Below are positions 13,894 to 22,436 of a DNA stretch of 22,660 nt, piece after piece. Position 1 is the stretch's first letter, and the number at the start of each line of letters is the position of its first letter. Source of the DNA: Acidobacteriota bacterium (GTDB lineage Bacteria > Acidobacteriota > Terriglobia > Bryobacterales > Bryobacteraceae); the NCBI GenBank assembly GCA_021788955.1, contig JAJYKC010000001.1, positions 1 to 22,660 of the forward strand, given 5' to 3'. The notes beneath the pieces are model-generated. The model saw only the letters and a program-made list of their open reading frames with translations, had not been told where the DNA came from and did not search any database. The position numbers and the translations under genes are program-made.

Positions 13894-15384
13894 TCAGGAG
13901 TAAGGGAACCAACACGGGTCTATGGCGGCCTGCTGGCCGCTGGCTTCCTGGATACGCGCGCTCAGCCTCTCCCGCAGGTGCTGCGCCACCTCACGATACG
14001 GCTGCCCGAATTCCGGCGTGGGTTCCTCGCCAACGGGCGCTTTGCTTCCCATATTACGCCCGCGTTCGCGATATGACCCACGGCCGGCCAGGTTGACGAG
14101 CTGATAGGGATCGGCGTAGAGATCGTACATGGCGTACTCCACGTATTTCTCCGCCGATTCGGCGGCGCGCCATCCCGGCTGCTTGGGCGCCATCGCGGCA
14201 TAGCTGAATTGCGGCGTGCGCAAGCCCCTGCCGTTGACGAATTCCCGCATCTCGAAATAAACCTCGTTGCGCCACCCCTCGTTATGCCCGTCCAGCAGCG
14301 GCAGAAAATTGTGGCCCTGCACCGAATCCGGAGCTTCGAGGCCGACCGCATGCAGCATGCTGGGCATGTAATCCACCTGGCTCACCAGTTCCGAAATCTG
14401 GAGCGAGCGGTTGAAGCCCGGCCCTTCGACGATCAGCGGGACGTGGATCGAGCCTTCCTGCGGGCTGCGCTTGTATTCCGTGTTGCGCGTCTTGAAATGG
14501 CAGGCGTGATCGCTGATGAACATCAGGATGGTGTTGTCTGCCAAACCGGTTTCCTGCAAGATGCGGCGTACCCGGCCCACCTGCCGATCCACTCCCGTGA
14601 CGCAGGAATAATAGTCCGACAACTGGCTCGGCCAGGAGCCGGGGAACGGCCGCAGATCGTAGGGAATGAACGGATTCGGATAGCGGCCCTTCAATTCCTT
14701 GGGCGGGTCGTAGGTGTCGCTGTCGTTCTGGTGGTGCGTTTCGAGATAGGACAGCACCAGGAAGAATGGCGATTTCGCGCCGCGCAGGAAGCGCTCCCCG
14801 CGGTCGGTCAGGAAGTCGGCGCGCCAGCGGCCGGAGAAGTGGATGGGCTTGCCGTCGTTGTCGTAGAGATTGCCTTCGTAGGCGTGCGACGTCCATTCGA
14901 GCTCGTTGGAGCCTTCCCAGAGATCGTCGAAGCCGCCGCGATACGGCAGAGCCACCGGTCCGGCATCTTCGCGGGAGGTGTGCGGGCCGAGGTGCCACTT
15001 GCCGATGTAGTTGGTCGAGTAGCCGGCGCGCTTCATGACCTTCGCCCAGGTCACAGCATCTTCCCGTAGGGCGATGCCGTTGCGCCACACGCCATGCCGG
15101 CTGGGATACGTCCCGGTGAAGATGCTGCCGCGCGCCGGCGCGCAGACCGGCTGGGCGGAGAACGCATTGCGGAACATCACGCCGTGCGCCGCCATGGCGT
15201 CCAGGTTGGGCGTGAGATGCATGGGGTTGAGTCCCATGGCCCCGACGTTGTCCCAGCGGAACTGGTCCGAAATCATGAGAACGAGATTGGGCCGATGGGC
15301 GTCCGATGGCGTCTGCCCCATCGCGCCCGAGGCGGCCATGGCCGCCGGTACGCGCGCCAACCATTCTCGCCGCGTTTGTGCCAT
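13894..15384 (-). CDS. Exported sulfatase (formylglycine type)
   Basis: About 496 aa. A twin-arginine-like N-terminus (TRREWLARVPAAMAASGAMG) suggests Tat export. The catalytic motif CAPAR (Cys to be converted to formylglycine) is followed by GSIFTGTYPSRHG. Metal/substrate residues appear in LVLMISDQFRWDN, YIGKWHLG and FISDHACHF. Family members hydrolyse sulfate esters of polysaccharides or aryl compounds; the substrate here is unknown. A GTG at 15435 overlapping the upstream stop (GTGA) is an alternative start that would add 17 residues before the Tat signal. Neither start has a clear SD. The gene ends 15 bp before the orphaned tRNA half, so before insertion the tRNA lay right behind it. Confidence 0.9.
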   Translation of the reverse strand: MAQTRREWLARVPAAMAASGAMGQTPSDAHRPNLVLMISDQFRWDNVGAMGLNPMHLTPNLDAMAAHGVMFRNAFSAQPVCAPARGSIFTGTYPSRHGVWRNGIALREDAVTWAKVMKRAGYSTNYIGKWHLGPHTSREDAGPVALPYRGGFDDLWEGSNELEWTSHAYEGNLYDNDGKPIHFSGRWRADFLTDRGERFLRGAKSPFFLVLSYLETHHQNDSDTYDPPKELKGRYPNPFIPYDLRPFPGSWPSQLSDYYSCVTGVDRQVGRVRRILQETGLADNTILMFISDHACHFKTRNTEYKRSPQEGSIHVPLIVEGPGFNRSLQISELVSQVDYMPSMLHAVGLEAPDSVQGHNFLPLLDGHNEGWRNEVYFEMREFVNGRGLRTPQFSYAAMAPKQPGWRAAESAEKYVEYAMYDLYADPYQLVNLAGRGSYRERGRNMGSKAPVGEEPTPEFGQPYREVAQHLRERLSARIQEASGQQAAIDPCWFPYS

Positions 15385-15431
15385 GCCGAAATGGTAGCGC
15401 AAATCGGAAGCGGAGCGCTGCCTTGACACCT

Positions 15432-17657
15432 TCACTCCCCCAGATGCACCGGCTGCGTGAACGCACCGTTACCGGCCGAATCCCACACCGCGAAGCGCAC
15501 CCATTTCTTGCCGGCGGTGTCGAACGGGATGCGGAAGCGATGCGTGCCGAAGGGCGCCAACTCTGTGGCCGGGACAATCCGTCGGCCGGTGGTGTGGCCG
15601 TCGCCCCAGACCAGCTCGGCGAATTCCAGCGGGAAGGTCCATTCCACGTCGGCGACGTACGCGCGGTGCGCGCCCGAGCCTTCGATCGCCCAGTGGCGCA
15701 GCAGCACCTCGCCGCTCGAAATGAAAAAGTCGCCCGCGCGCATGGCTTTCACGATGGGCGTCCAATCCTCGTCGAAGCGCGGCACGCGGTCCAGCTTCAC
15801 GTAATTGACGATCAGTTGCGGAAAGGTTTCGTCGTCCGGATATTTCATGTAGGTGTCGCCCTCGGCGATCATGTACTTGGCGGGGCCCCAGTTGTTCATG
15901 TCGTCGAGCAGCCCAAAACAGCGCTCTTCGCACAACCGTTTCTGCGATTGATCCACCGGCAGCGACTGAAACGATCCGCCCAGGAAGCGGTCGCTCAGAA
16001 ACTGGGGCGTATTGCGCACGGCATCGGGATAGCCGGTGGAGCCCTTCATGCGCGGATGTGCCTGCCACATGAGGCCGCTTTCGCGCTTGATCATGTCCAG
16101 TTCCTCGGCCGCTGAGCCGATGTGGTAAACCTTGCCGAACTTCGGATCGTTTTCGATGAACTGCTGCCCTTCTTTCCGCACGTGCGACCAGTAGACCGGC
16201 CGCGGGAAAAAGGTGATGTAATGGCCGCCCAGCGTATCGTCCGGCTCTTCGCCGGGTATCAGCAGAAAGCCGCGGTCGGAGAAGCGGCGGCAGCCCTCGA
16301 AATAAATCTTCTGCTCGGCGAAGCGCAGCGGCCCGGAGTCTTTGGGGTGGCCGTCACCATGGAAATCCGCCAGAATCACGGCGTTGATCCCGAGGCCGCG
16401 GAACACTTGCAGCCAGCTCGGCTGGACATCGATCGATCCGGCGTCGGTGAGCTGCGAGTTGAAGTGCATGTGGAAGTGACTCACCAGCACCTGGAAGCCT
16501 GGAAGCGGCTTGTAGACATCGCCGTGCGTGAACGCCAGCACGGATTGCTCGGTGGCGTGGCTGTTTTCCGGGCTGAGATAGTAGTACACCGGCATGTGCT
16601 GCCAGGTCCCGGGCGGCGCGTTGTAGAGCGCGAAATTGTTGATGTCGTGGCGCGCCTCGTGTACGCGCTTCTCCCACTCCTGGTCGGAAACGCCGAATGG
16701 CCGGAAAGGTTCTTCGCGTTCCGCCTGCCGCACGCCGATGGCGAAGGAGTTTTCGCTGTTCTTGCGGTAATAGACATAGCCGAGGTTGGTTTCAATTTCG
16801 CGTGCGAAGAAGAACTTATGGGAGGGCGGGAAGACGGCGAGCGATCCGCCGCCCGTTTCAACGATCTCCAGCCGGTGCCGCGCTTTCACCGCGACGTTGT
16901 CCCGGTTCAACGCGCCGCCGAAGGCGTATTGCTGCCACGCGCGCGCGGTGTCGCGCCACACCAGTTTCGTACGGTCCCCGATATGCAATCCCTTGGCGCC
17001 CGCGGAATAAATGTAGGCTACGGAAGGTTGTTCGGTTTTGGCGATGGCTTCCTGGCGCAGCAGGTTCGTGCCGCGGTAAACGGTGAAGCGCAACTGGCCG
17101 GAGAAAATCCCCATGTCGAGACCGGGGTAGGTGATCTCCAGGCGTGCGCCATCGGTTTTGACCGCGCACGCGCTCAGCCGATAGGCGGCGGCCGCCCGGC
17201 GGATCTCCCCGGGCTTACGCGGCAGGTCCAGATTGGTCTTGGGCGCGCCGGGAATCATAAGCGGCGCGTCCCAGAAGGCGTTCCATTTTTCGCGGTCAAT
17301 GACTTCCGGGGTGAGCGCGATGCCCAACGCGCGCAGCGGCGCCATCTGCTGCTCCGAAAAGCGGCGCACGCCGCTCACGACGCGAAATTCCGGCGTGAGA
17401 TCGTGCGCCAGCGTTTCCCATTGCCCACCGGTTTTGCGCGCCGCCAACTCGGTAATGACCGGCTGCCCATCGCGCACGGCGAATGCGGCGCGCAACTGCT
17501 GGCCGCGCGCGCCATCCCAGGTCACCTGGAGCAGGCCTTCGCGCCATTCGGCCGCGAGGCCCGGCTGGGCCTTGTATTGATCGAGATTACAGGTGACTGC
17601 CTGGCCATAAGCCGCTGGCAAGACCGCCGCGAGGAAAAAGAAGAGATGAAGCTTCAA
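15432..17657 (-). CDS. Secreted PHP-like metallohydrolase
   Basis: A 741-aa protein starting at TTG with a strong AGGAGG 6 nt upstream. Residues 1-19 form a signal peptide (LHLFFFLAAVLPAAYGQ). Residues 20-390 are beta-rich and unrecognised. The C-terminal half has PHP-type metal motifs: SHFHMHF (393-399), DFHGDGHP (431-438), LLIPGEEPDD and GGHYITFFP. This resembles CehA/McbA-type proteins. The sulfatase start overlaps its stop, so the two are co-expressed and probably act on the same extracellular substrate. The exact reaction is not inferable. Confidence 0.65.
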   Translation of the reverse strand: MKLHLFFFLAAVLPAAYGQAVTCNLDQYKAQPGLAAEWREGLLQVTWDGARGQQLRAAFAVRDGQPVITELAARKTGGQWETLAHDLTPEFRVVSGVRRFSEQQMAPLRALGIALTPEVIDREKWNAFWDAPLMIPGAPKTNLDLPRKPGEIRRAAAAYRLSACAVKTDGARLEITYPGLDMGIFSGQLRFTVYRGTNLLRQEAIAKTEQPSVAYIYSAGAKGLHIGDRTKLVWRDTARAWQQYAFGGALNRDNVAVKARHRLEIVETGGGSLAVFPPSHKFFFAREIETNLGYVYYRKNSENSFAIGVRQAEREEPFRPFGVSDQEWEKRVHEARHDINNFALYNAPPGTWQHMPVYYYLSPENSHATEQSVLAFTHGDVYKPLPGFQVLVSHFHMHFNSQLTDAGSIDVQPSWLQVFRGLGINAVILADFHGDGHPKDSGPLRFAEQKIYFEGCRRFSDRGFLLIPGEEPDDTLGGHYITFFPRPVYWSHVRKEGQQFIENDPKFGKVYHIGSAAEELDMIKRESGLMWQAHPRMKGSTGYPDAVRNTPQFLSDRFLGGSFQSLPVDQSQKRLCEERCFGLLDDMNNWGPAKYMIAEGDTYMKYPDDETFPQLIVNYVKLDRVPRFDEDWTPIVKAMRAGDFFISSGEVLLRHWAIEGSGAHRAYVADVEWTFPLEFAELVWGDGHTTGRRIVPATELAPFGTHRFRIPFDTAGKKWVRFAVWDSAGNGAFTQPVHLGE

Positions 17658-17734
17658 AGCAGACCTCCTGAGAGCGGATAGCTGGAAGTTGTTATGATAC
17701 CTGACCCGATTGCCTGGCGGGCGGATTGCGATCT

Positions 17735-18373
17735 TCAGGGCTGAAGACGATCATGGGCCACGGCGTATTTCGTCAATGCAGCCGTGCCCGAGATTCCAAG
17801 CTTGCGGGCGATTTGTGTGCGGTGGAAACGAATGGTCCTGACCGTAACATCAATCGCCGCGGCGATGTCCTCGTCGGACTTGCCGGTGGCAATGAGTCTC
17901 AGGACCTGCTGTTGCCGCGCGGTCAGACCCGGGGCCCGGCCGCACTCCAATGCTTTTCTTAATTGGGGATCCGGGATCGACCTGGTCAACTCCGGCGTGA
18001 CATAGGTGTTCCCGACAAGGACCTGATGCACGGCTCTTATGAGCTCCCTTCCCGCCGCGCTCTTGAGCAGATAGCCCGATGCACCCAAACGGAGGGCGTC
18101 CCGCAGGTAGCTAAGGTCGGAATGCATGGTGAGAAAGACGATCCTCGCTGAATGCACAACCTTCCTGATCCGGCGGGCTGCCTCGATGCCGTCGAGCAAA
18201 GGGAGCGAAATGTCGACCAGGACCACATCCGGCTTCAACCGCAACGCCTCCCGGACCAGGGCCTCGCCATCCGCAACAGTAGCTACCACGTCGAATTCGG
18301 GTTCGAGAATCCGCCGGAACCCTTCCACCACAAGAATGTGGTCATCGCCCAGAAGCACGCGAGCGCGGGTCAC
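17735..18373 (-). CDS. NarL/FixJ-family response regulator
   Basis: A 212-aa protein. The receiver has acidic residues in LGDDH, the phospho-Asp in VLVDISLP, and Thr/Lys in FLTMHS and LLKSA. The C-terminal LuxR-type HTH is LTARQQQVLRLIATGKSDED to about residue 200. The GTG at 18373 has GGAGGAG about 7 nt upstream; the frame's earlier ATG (18424) lies outside the domain. It is a paralog of the regulator just upstream (both contain RILEPEF and matching receiver spacing). It is separated from it by 116 bp, so it may have its own promoter as well as read-through. Confidence 0.92.
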   Translation of the reverse strand: MTRARVLLGDDHILVVEGFRRILEPEFDVVATVADGEALVREALRLKPDVVLVDISLPLLDGIEAARRIRKVVHSARIVFLTMHSDLSYLRDALRLGASGYLLKSAAGRELIRAVHQVLVGNTYVTPELTRSIPDPQLRKALECGRAPGLTARQQQVLRLIATGKSDEDIAAAIDVTVRTIRFHRTQIARKLGISGTAALTKYAVAHDRLQP

Positions 18374-18489
18374 TTCGGCTCCTCCGAAACGGCGCGGTAA
18401 ACAGGATATCAGGACCTGAAACAATGATAACGCGGACCTGGGACATCAGCGCTTTCCCGGGGTCCACCGCGGGCGAAGCCTGACCGAAA

Positions 18490-19134
18490 TTACTGCGCGA
18501 CTAAACCGTGGTCGAGCGCATAACGTGTCAGCTCCGAGGTTTTTTTCATGCCGAGTCTCTTGCGGATCTTCGACCGGTGGAACTCGACGGCCTTCAGGGA
18601 GATGCCGAGGAGCGCCGCAATATCTTTACTGGACCGCCCTTCGGCAACCAATTGGAGCACCTCCCGCTCACGAGGCGTCAAGGCGGGCATATTTGTCTTG
18701 TCCGGACGGCTGACTTTCTCCAGGATCCCGGCGGCATCGATGCCGAGTTCCGGAGCGACATAAGGCCGCCCGCGGAGGACCGTCCAGATTGCATGGATGA
18801 GTTCTTGCGGCCGTGAGCGCTTCAGGACAAAACCGGAAGCACCCGCGCGGAACGCCTCGATGACGTATCGCGGATCGGAATGCATGGTCACCATCATCAA
18901 CTTGATCCCGGGGCATACCCGGGCGATCTGGCGTGCGGCGTCAATGCCGTTCAACAGGGGCATCGAGACATCCAGCAGGATCACTTCCGGGTGTAATCGC
19001 TGGGCAAGATTCAAGAGGGTCCGGCCATCCTCCACCTGGCCAACCACTTCAAATTCCGGTTCGAGGATCCTTTGGAGGCCTTCCAGCACCAGCCTGTGGT
19101 CGTCAGCCAGCAACACGCGCGGACGACTTTTCAT
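18490..19134 (-). CDS. NarL/FixJ-family response regulator coupled to the kinase
   Basis: A 214-aa protein with a full receiver: LLADDH, phospho-Asp in ILLDVSMP, MVTMHS, and VLKRS with the conserved Lys. The LuxR HTH is LTPREREVLQLVAEGRSSKD and continues to a KAVEFHRSKI recognition helix. The ATG overlaps the kinase stop (ATGA), and GGAGGAG lies upstream. It is the probable direct partner of that kinase. Its targets are unknown; the TACCCAC/GTGGGTA dyad upstream of the kinase is a candidate site for autoregulation. Confidence 0.94.
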   Translation of the reverse strand: MKSRPRVLLADDHRLVLEGLQRILEPEFEVVGQVEDGRTLLNLAQRLHPEVILLDVSMPLLNGIDAARQIARVCPGIKLMMVTMHSDPRYVIEAFRAGASGFVLKRSRPQELIHAIWTVLRGRPYVAPELGIDAAGILEKVSRPDKTNMPALTPREREVLQLVAEGRSSKDIAALLGISLKAVEFHRSKIRKRLGMKKTSELTRYALDHGLVAQ

Positions 19135-20975
19135 GATGCTCCTCCGTCCAATGGGACGTGAATCACAACGCGCGTTCCGTCGCCGTGCCTGCTTCTGATC
19201 GACACGGTCCCGTTGACCAGACGTGCGCGTTCTTGCACGCTCACCAGGCCGAGTCCCCCCTGTTTTCCGGCTTCGGCTGGATCGAAGCCCTTCCCTGTAT
19301 CAATGACGGCCAGGACCAGTTCCCTTCCCTTGCCGAGCAGTTCCACGGAAGCCCTTGCGACACCCGCGTGCTTCACAACATTGCGCAGGCACTCCTGGGT
19401 AACTCTGTAGAGGCACAGGGCAACAGCTTCAGGGACAGCTTTCGGAACATCGCGTTGGCGGAAGTGGACCCTGATCTTCGCCTGCCGCGAAATATCTTCA
19501 CAGTAAGACTCCAGCGCCGCCGCCAGGCCCAAGTGTTCGAGAACCGACGGATGAAGCTGATAGGCAGTGCGCTTTAAATCGTCGGACACTTCCGTCAGGC
19601 TGGCTTCGAGGGACAGCAGGCGGTCTTTGATGGCTCGGGCCGATTCCGGGAGCCCGGCCTCCAGCTCCGCGACGCCAACCGACAGCATAGCCATTCGTTG
19701 GATGAGATCGTCATGCAGATCGCGCGACAGGCGCTTGCGCTCCTCCTCTTGAGCCGCCAGCAACCCCGCCGTCAGGGTGCGCAGCCGGGCTTCGCTCTCT
19801 CGTAGCGACTCCTCCGCCCGCTTTCGCACTGTAATGTCGGATACGAATCCGACAGCCAGGATGCCGGTGCTCGTGGGAACATGGCTCAAGCTCACCTCGA
19901 CGGGAAATTCGCTGCCATCCCGGCGCAAACCCGCAAGTTCGAGCCCGATGGCCATGGGCCGCCTCCTGGGGGCCTGGAAGTATTCCATACGATGGCCGGC
20001 GTGGCGTTCGGCAAACCGCGCCGGGATGAGAAGCTCCAGGGGCTGTCCGATGAGTTCCTGCCGCCCGTAGCCAAACATTGCCTCGGCGGAGGCGTTCACC
20101 AGCGCAATCCTCCCGTCGTTCGTGATGCCCAGAATCGCCTGTGCCGCCGTCTCCATCAGCATCCGCACGGTTGCGTCCGCCTGTTGCTGGCCGGTCACGT
20201 CGACGCCGGTGCGGATGACGTATTCCACCGATCCGTCATCGGCGCGCGTCACGCTGCTGAACCAATCGATCAGCAGCCGGCGGCCATCCCGGGCAATCCA
20301 GTAGTATCGATCGTGCCGCTGTCTTCCTTCGAGAAGTTCGTTGAAGTTAGCGTTGACTTGACTAAGTTCCTCCGGAAGATGCAGGAAATCCTTAACTGTC
20401 CCTTTCACTTCATCCAGGGAGTAACCGGTAAGTTCCTGGCAGGCGCGATTAAAGTGGACGATTCTTCGCTGCCGATCGAGAACGATCACCAGCAGTGCCT
20501 GGCCGGCCACGTCTAAAATGGCAGCGACGAAATTACTCTGCTTGCGCAGAGCTTCCTGGCTTTGTTTCAAGGCGTCGATGTCCACGAAGGAAACGAGCAC
20601 GCCGTCGATCTTGTCTTCCCTTGTCCTGTATGGGCACATGCGCATTAAGTACCAGCGGCCATCGTGGGCTATTACCCCCCGATTCAACTCTTCTTCGCGC
20701 TCGATCGTCGCGGCGATTAACTCATCGACATCCGGAAGGCCCAGGCGAATGCCGGCAACAGGCCGGCCGATGTCCGCCGGGAGCAAATGCAGGAGTTCCC
20801 CCGCGGTAGGGGTAAAACACCGGATCCGGCGGTCTCCTCCGAGAAGGAGAATCGGGATGTTCACGCCGGCGAGGATGGTGCCCAGATCATCAGTGGGCCG
20901 GCCCGGTTCTTCGTCGCCCGGCTTTGCCGCGGCTGCGGGTTCAGGAGCTTTCGCCGGCTTCGGTTTCATGGCCAT
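19131..20975 (-). CDS. Multi-PAS histidine kinase, NarX/DegS type
   Basis: A 614-aa cytoplasmic protein with no membrane segment. After a Pro/Ala-rich N-terminus come three PAS domains (about 31-140, 145-265, 270-390). Next are a HisKA_3 dimerisation region with phospho-acceptor H421 (SRDLHDDLIQRM) and a HATPase domain (N-box RNVVKHAG, G1 DTGKGFD, G2 GGLGL). The first PAS (RIRCFTPTAGELLHLLPADI, then RWYLMRMCPYRT) resembles the PAS of CheB-CheR-PAS chemotaxis-like hybrids, suggesting derivation from a larger fusion. It would phosphorylate the coupled NarL regulator. The sensed signal is unknown. A second ATG lies two codons inside. Confidence 0.93.
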   Translation of the reverse strand: MAMKPKPAKAPEPAAAAKPGDEEPGRPTDDLGTILAGVNIPILLLGGDRRIRCFTPTAGELLHLLPADIGRPVAGIRLGLPDVDELIAATIEREEELNRGVIAHDGRWYLMRMCPYRTREDKIDGVLVSFVDIDALKQSQEALRKQSNFVAAILDVAGQALLVIVLDRQRRIVHFNRACQELTGYSLDEVKGTVKDFLHLPEELSQVNANFNELLEGRQRHDRYYWIARDGRRLLIDWFSSVTRADDGSVEYVIRTGVDVTGQQQADATVRMLMETAAQAILGITNDGRIALVNASAEAMFGYGRQELIGQPLELLIPARFAERHAGHRMEYFQAPRRRPMAIGLELAGLRRDGSEFPVEVSLSHVPTSTGILAVGFVSDITVRKRAEESLRESEARLRTLTAGLLAAQEEERKRLSRDLHDDLIQRMAMLSVGVAELEAGLPESARAIKDRLLSLEASLTEVSDDLKRTAYQLHPSVLEHLGLAAALESYCEDISRQAKIRVHFRQRDVPKAVPEAVALCLYRVTQECLRNVVKHAGVARASVELLGKGRELVLAVIDTGKGFDPAEAGKQGGLGLVSVQERARLVNGTVSIRSRHGDGTRVVIHVPLDGGAS

Positions 20976-21068
20976 TCCCCGCGGCGGGCTCCCGCCCGCT
21001 CACGATGCCACCCGGCGTGCGCCCGTTACGCATGAGGCGAGCGATGGGCTGCCGCCAAACCCAAACCA

Positions 21069-21097
21069 AACGTAACGCCGTCCGGGTGCGATGTCAA
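21069..21097 (-). promoter_or_regulatory. Sigma70-type promoter of the kinase operon
   Basis: On the minus strand a perfect -35 TTGACA (21097-21092) and a weak -10 TACGTT (21074-21069) are separated by 17 bp. Transcription would start near 21062, about 85 nt before the kinase ATG. The weak -10 and the dyad 11 bp upstream of the -35 suggest an activated promoter. Confidence 0.5.
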
Positions 21098-21107
21098 TGG
21101 AAAAAAC

Positions 21108-21139
21108 GCGAAGTACCCACCGGTGTGTGGGTATTTCGC
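21108..21139. promoter_or_regulatory. 32-bp dyad between divergent genes, candidate NarL-type operator
   Basis: GCGAAGTACCCAC and GTGGGTATTTCGC form 13-bp arms (one G-T mismatch) around CGGTGT. The TACCCAC/GTGGGTA half-sites resemble the TAC-starting heptamers bound by NarL-family regulators. It lies just upstream of the kinase promoter and in front of the divergent gene at 21269. There is no T run, so it is unlikely to be a terminator. Confidence 0.45.
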
Positions 21140-21268
21140 CTAATTGGATGAGGGCGTTCACAAATTTCCCGGAACTAGGGTTCGTGACAGTTCCCCTGTG
21201 CAACCGTCAGCCGGACAATTAAAGAGACCCCGGTCCCAAGAGCAAGAAGTACAGGAAGTAGAGGCGCC

Positions 21269-21757
21269 ATGCCGACAGAGAGTCAAGGAAGTTACGGTGT
21301 CCTGTTCATCGGCTCCGGCGCCGATGAACATACGTCACTGCGACGAATCTTCGATGCGTCGCCGTGCAAATTTCAGAGTTCCTTCACCGCTCGCGAGGGT
21401 CTGGACGTGCTGCGCAGAAATCGCGGCGGCACGTTCTCAGTAGTGATCTGCGAGCAGAACCTGCCGGACGGTGACTGGAAATACGTGCTGGCGGAACTGG
21501 ACAAGATGCCGTGTCGAGCAAGTCTCATCGTATCCTCACGGCTTGCCGACGAGCGGCTCTGGGCGGAAGTGCTCAATCTGGGCGCTTTCGACCTTGTCCT
21601 CGGAGATCCTTTCGAGCCGAAGGAAGTCCTTCATGTAACCGAAAGTGCGTGGCGGGCGAGTAAGGCGAACCACGAAGTTGAAACCCTTTCGCGCATGGAC
21701 AAGGCTCTTTCGGAGACTGAGGGTTCCAGATGGCAGACCGCGAGAAGTGCCGCCTGA
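21269..21757 (+). CDS. Degenerate receiver-domain protein
   Basis: A 162-aa protein with a CheY-like receiver layout over residues 8-130. The N-terminal acidic pair is missing (VLFIGSGADE). The phospho-acceptor Asp is replaced by Glu (E62, in VVICEQNLPDGDW). The Lys before the conserved Pro is Asp (LGDPF). Such pseudo-receivers usually act without phosphorylation, and Glu may mimic the phosphorylated state. A short helical tail follows. AGAGG stands about 5 nt before the ATG. It is divergent from the kinase operon and shares its intergenic dyad. Confidence 0.75.
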   Translation: MPTESQGSYGVLFIGSGADEHTSLRRIFDASPCKFQSSFTAREGLDVLRRNRGGTFSVVICEQNLPDGDWKYVLAELDKMPCRASLIVSSRLADERLWAEVLNLGAFDLVLGDPFEPKEVLHVTESAWRASKANHEVETLSRMDKALSETEGSRWQTARSAA

Positions 21758-21775
21758 CGAGGGAGAGCGGAAACT

Positions 21776-22078
21776 ATGTGGAGCGAAACAACACTGCGCT
21801 TAACTTCGGAACCGGCACATTCCCGAAGCGAGCAGGCCGGCTTGAGAGCCGGCTGGGAGGCAGAAATGGATAGGGAGAAACAGCGGCCACGGGGCCACGT
21901 GGAGGAAAGTTTCCCAACCGAATGGTCCCTGTGCAGCGAAAATGAACGGGACCGCGAGCGACGACCACAAGAACCGGCGAGCGGAGCACGGGTGGCAGAC
22001 TCTTCGAGTCAGGACGCCGGCTATCCGGAGCGCTTCGAAAGTGCGAGGGCCGGCCGTTACCGCCAGAATGCGGCCTAA
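21776..22078 (+). CDS. Doubtful 100-aa frame after the pseudo-receiver gene
   Basis: The frame starts 18 bp after the preceding stop, with GGGAGAG upstream. The product is rich in Arg, Glu and Pro with no recognisable fold. Third-position GC is only moderately biased, unlike the confident genes nearby. Two minus-strand frames cover the same DNA and look no better. It may be non-coding. Confidence 0.22.
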   Translation: MWSETTLRLTSEPAHSRSEQAGLRAGWEAEMDREKQRPRGHVEESFPTEWSLCSENERDRERRPQEPASGARVADSSSQDAGYPERFESARAGRYRQNAA

Positions 22079-22436
22079 GCGCGCGGACTGGCGCACAGCT
22101 TCGCCAATTGTCTCCAGATTGTGACGAACCGCCGTGGCGGTGTGCCGGATGCGTGCGGTTTGGCGGTTGAGAACTTCTGACACGAATTGGAATTATATGC
22201 ACATTCAAAAATTCCTAGTACTCTGATCTCCAACCCTCCGCATCAGCCCATCCTTCGGCCTGGAAGACGCCGCGGCCGCTCTGATTGCGTCACCAGGCGC
22301 ACCTCAACTGCTTGAACCTGCAACTTCGACTGTCGCGTGCCGGGGCGTCCGCATGGTCGAGCGGCGCGGCGGCGCGTGAAGTGCTCAGCAAGTTCCGTTT
22401 TCAACCAATTTCTGAAGCACGCAGCGGGAATCCGAC
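22079..22436. other. Gene-free stretch
   Basis: No convincing gene on either strand. A TATAAT-like hexamer on the minus strand near 22192-22197 and a short CCGCC-GTGGCGG-type hairpin near 22130 are the only local features seen. Neither can be tied to a gene. Confidence 0.4.

Noticed and set aside
14282..15577. 431-aa minus-strand frame over the sulfatase gene
   Set aside because: Out-of-frame shadow of the sulfatase. No domains, and Arg/Gly-rich composition.
21108..21139. Rho-independent terminator
   Set aside because: It lies between divergent genes with no transcript expected to end there, and no T run follows either arm.
21774..22208. Minus-strand frames opposite 21776-22078
   Set aside because: No ribosome site, no fold, and mutually overlapping frames of similar quality. 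Likely non-coding.
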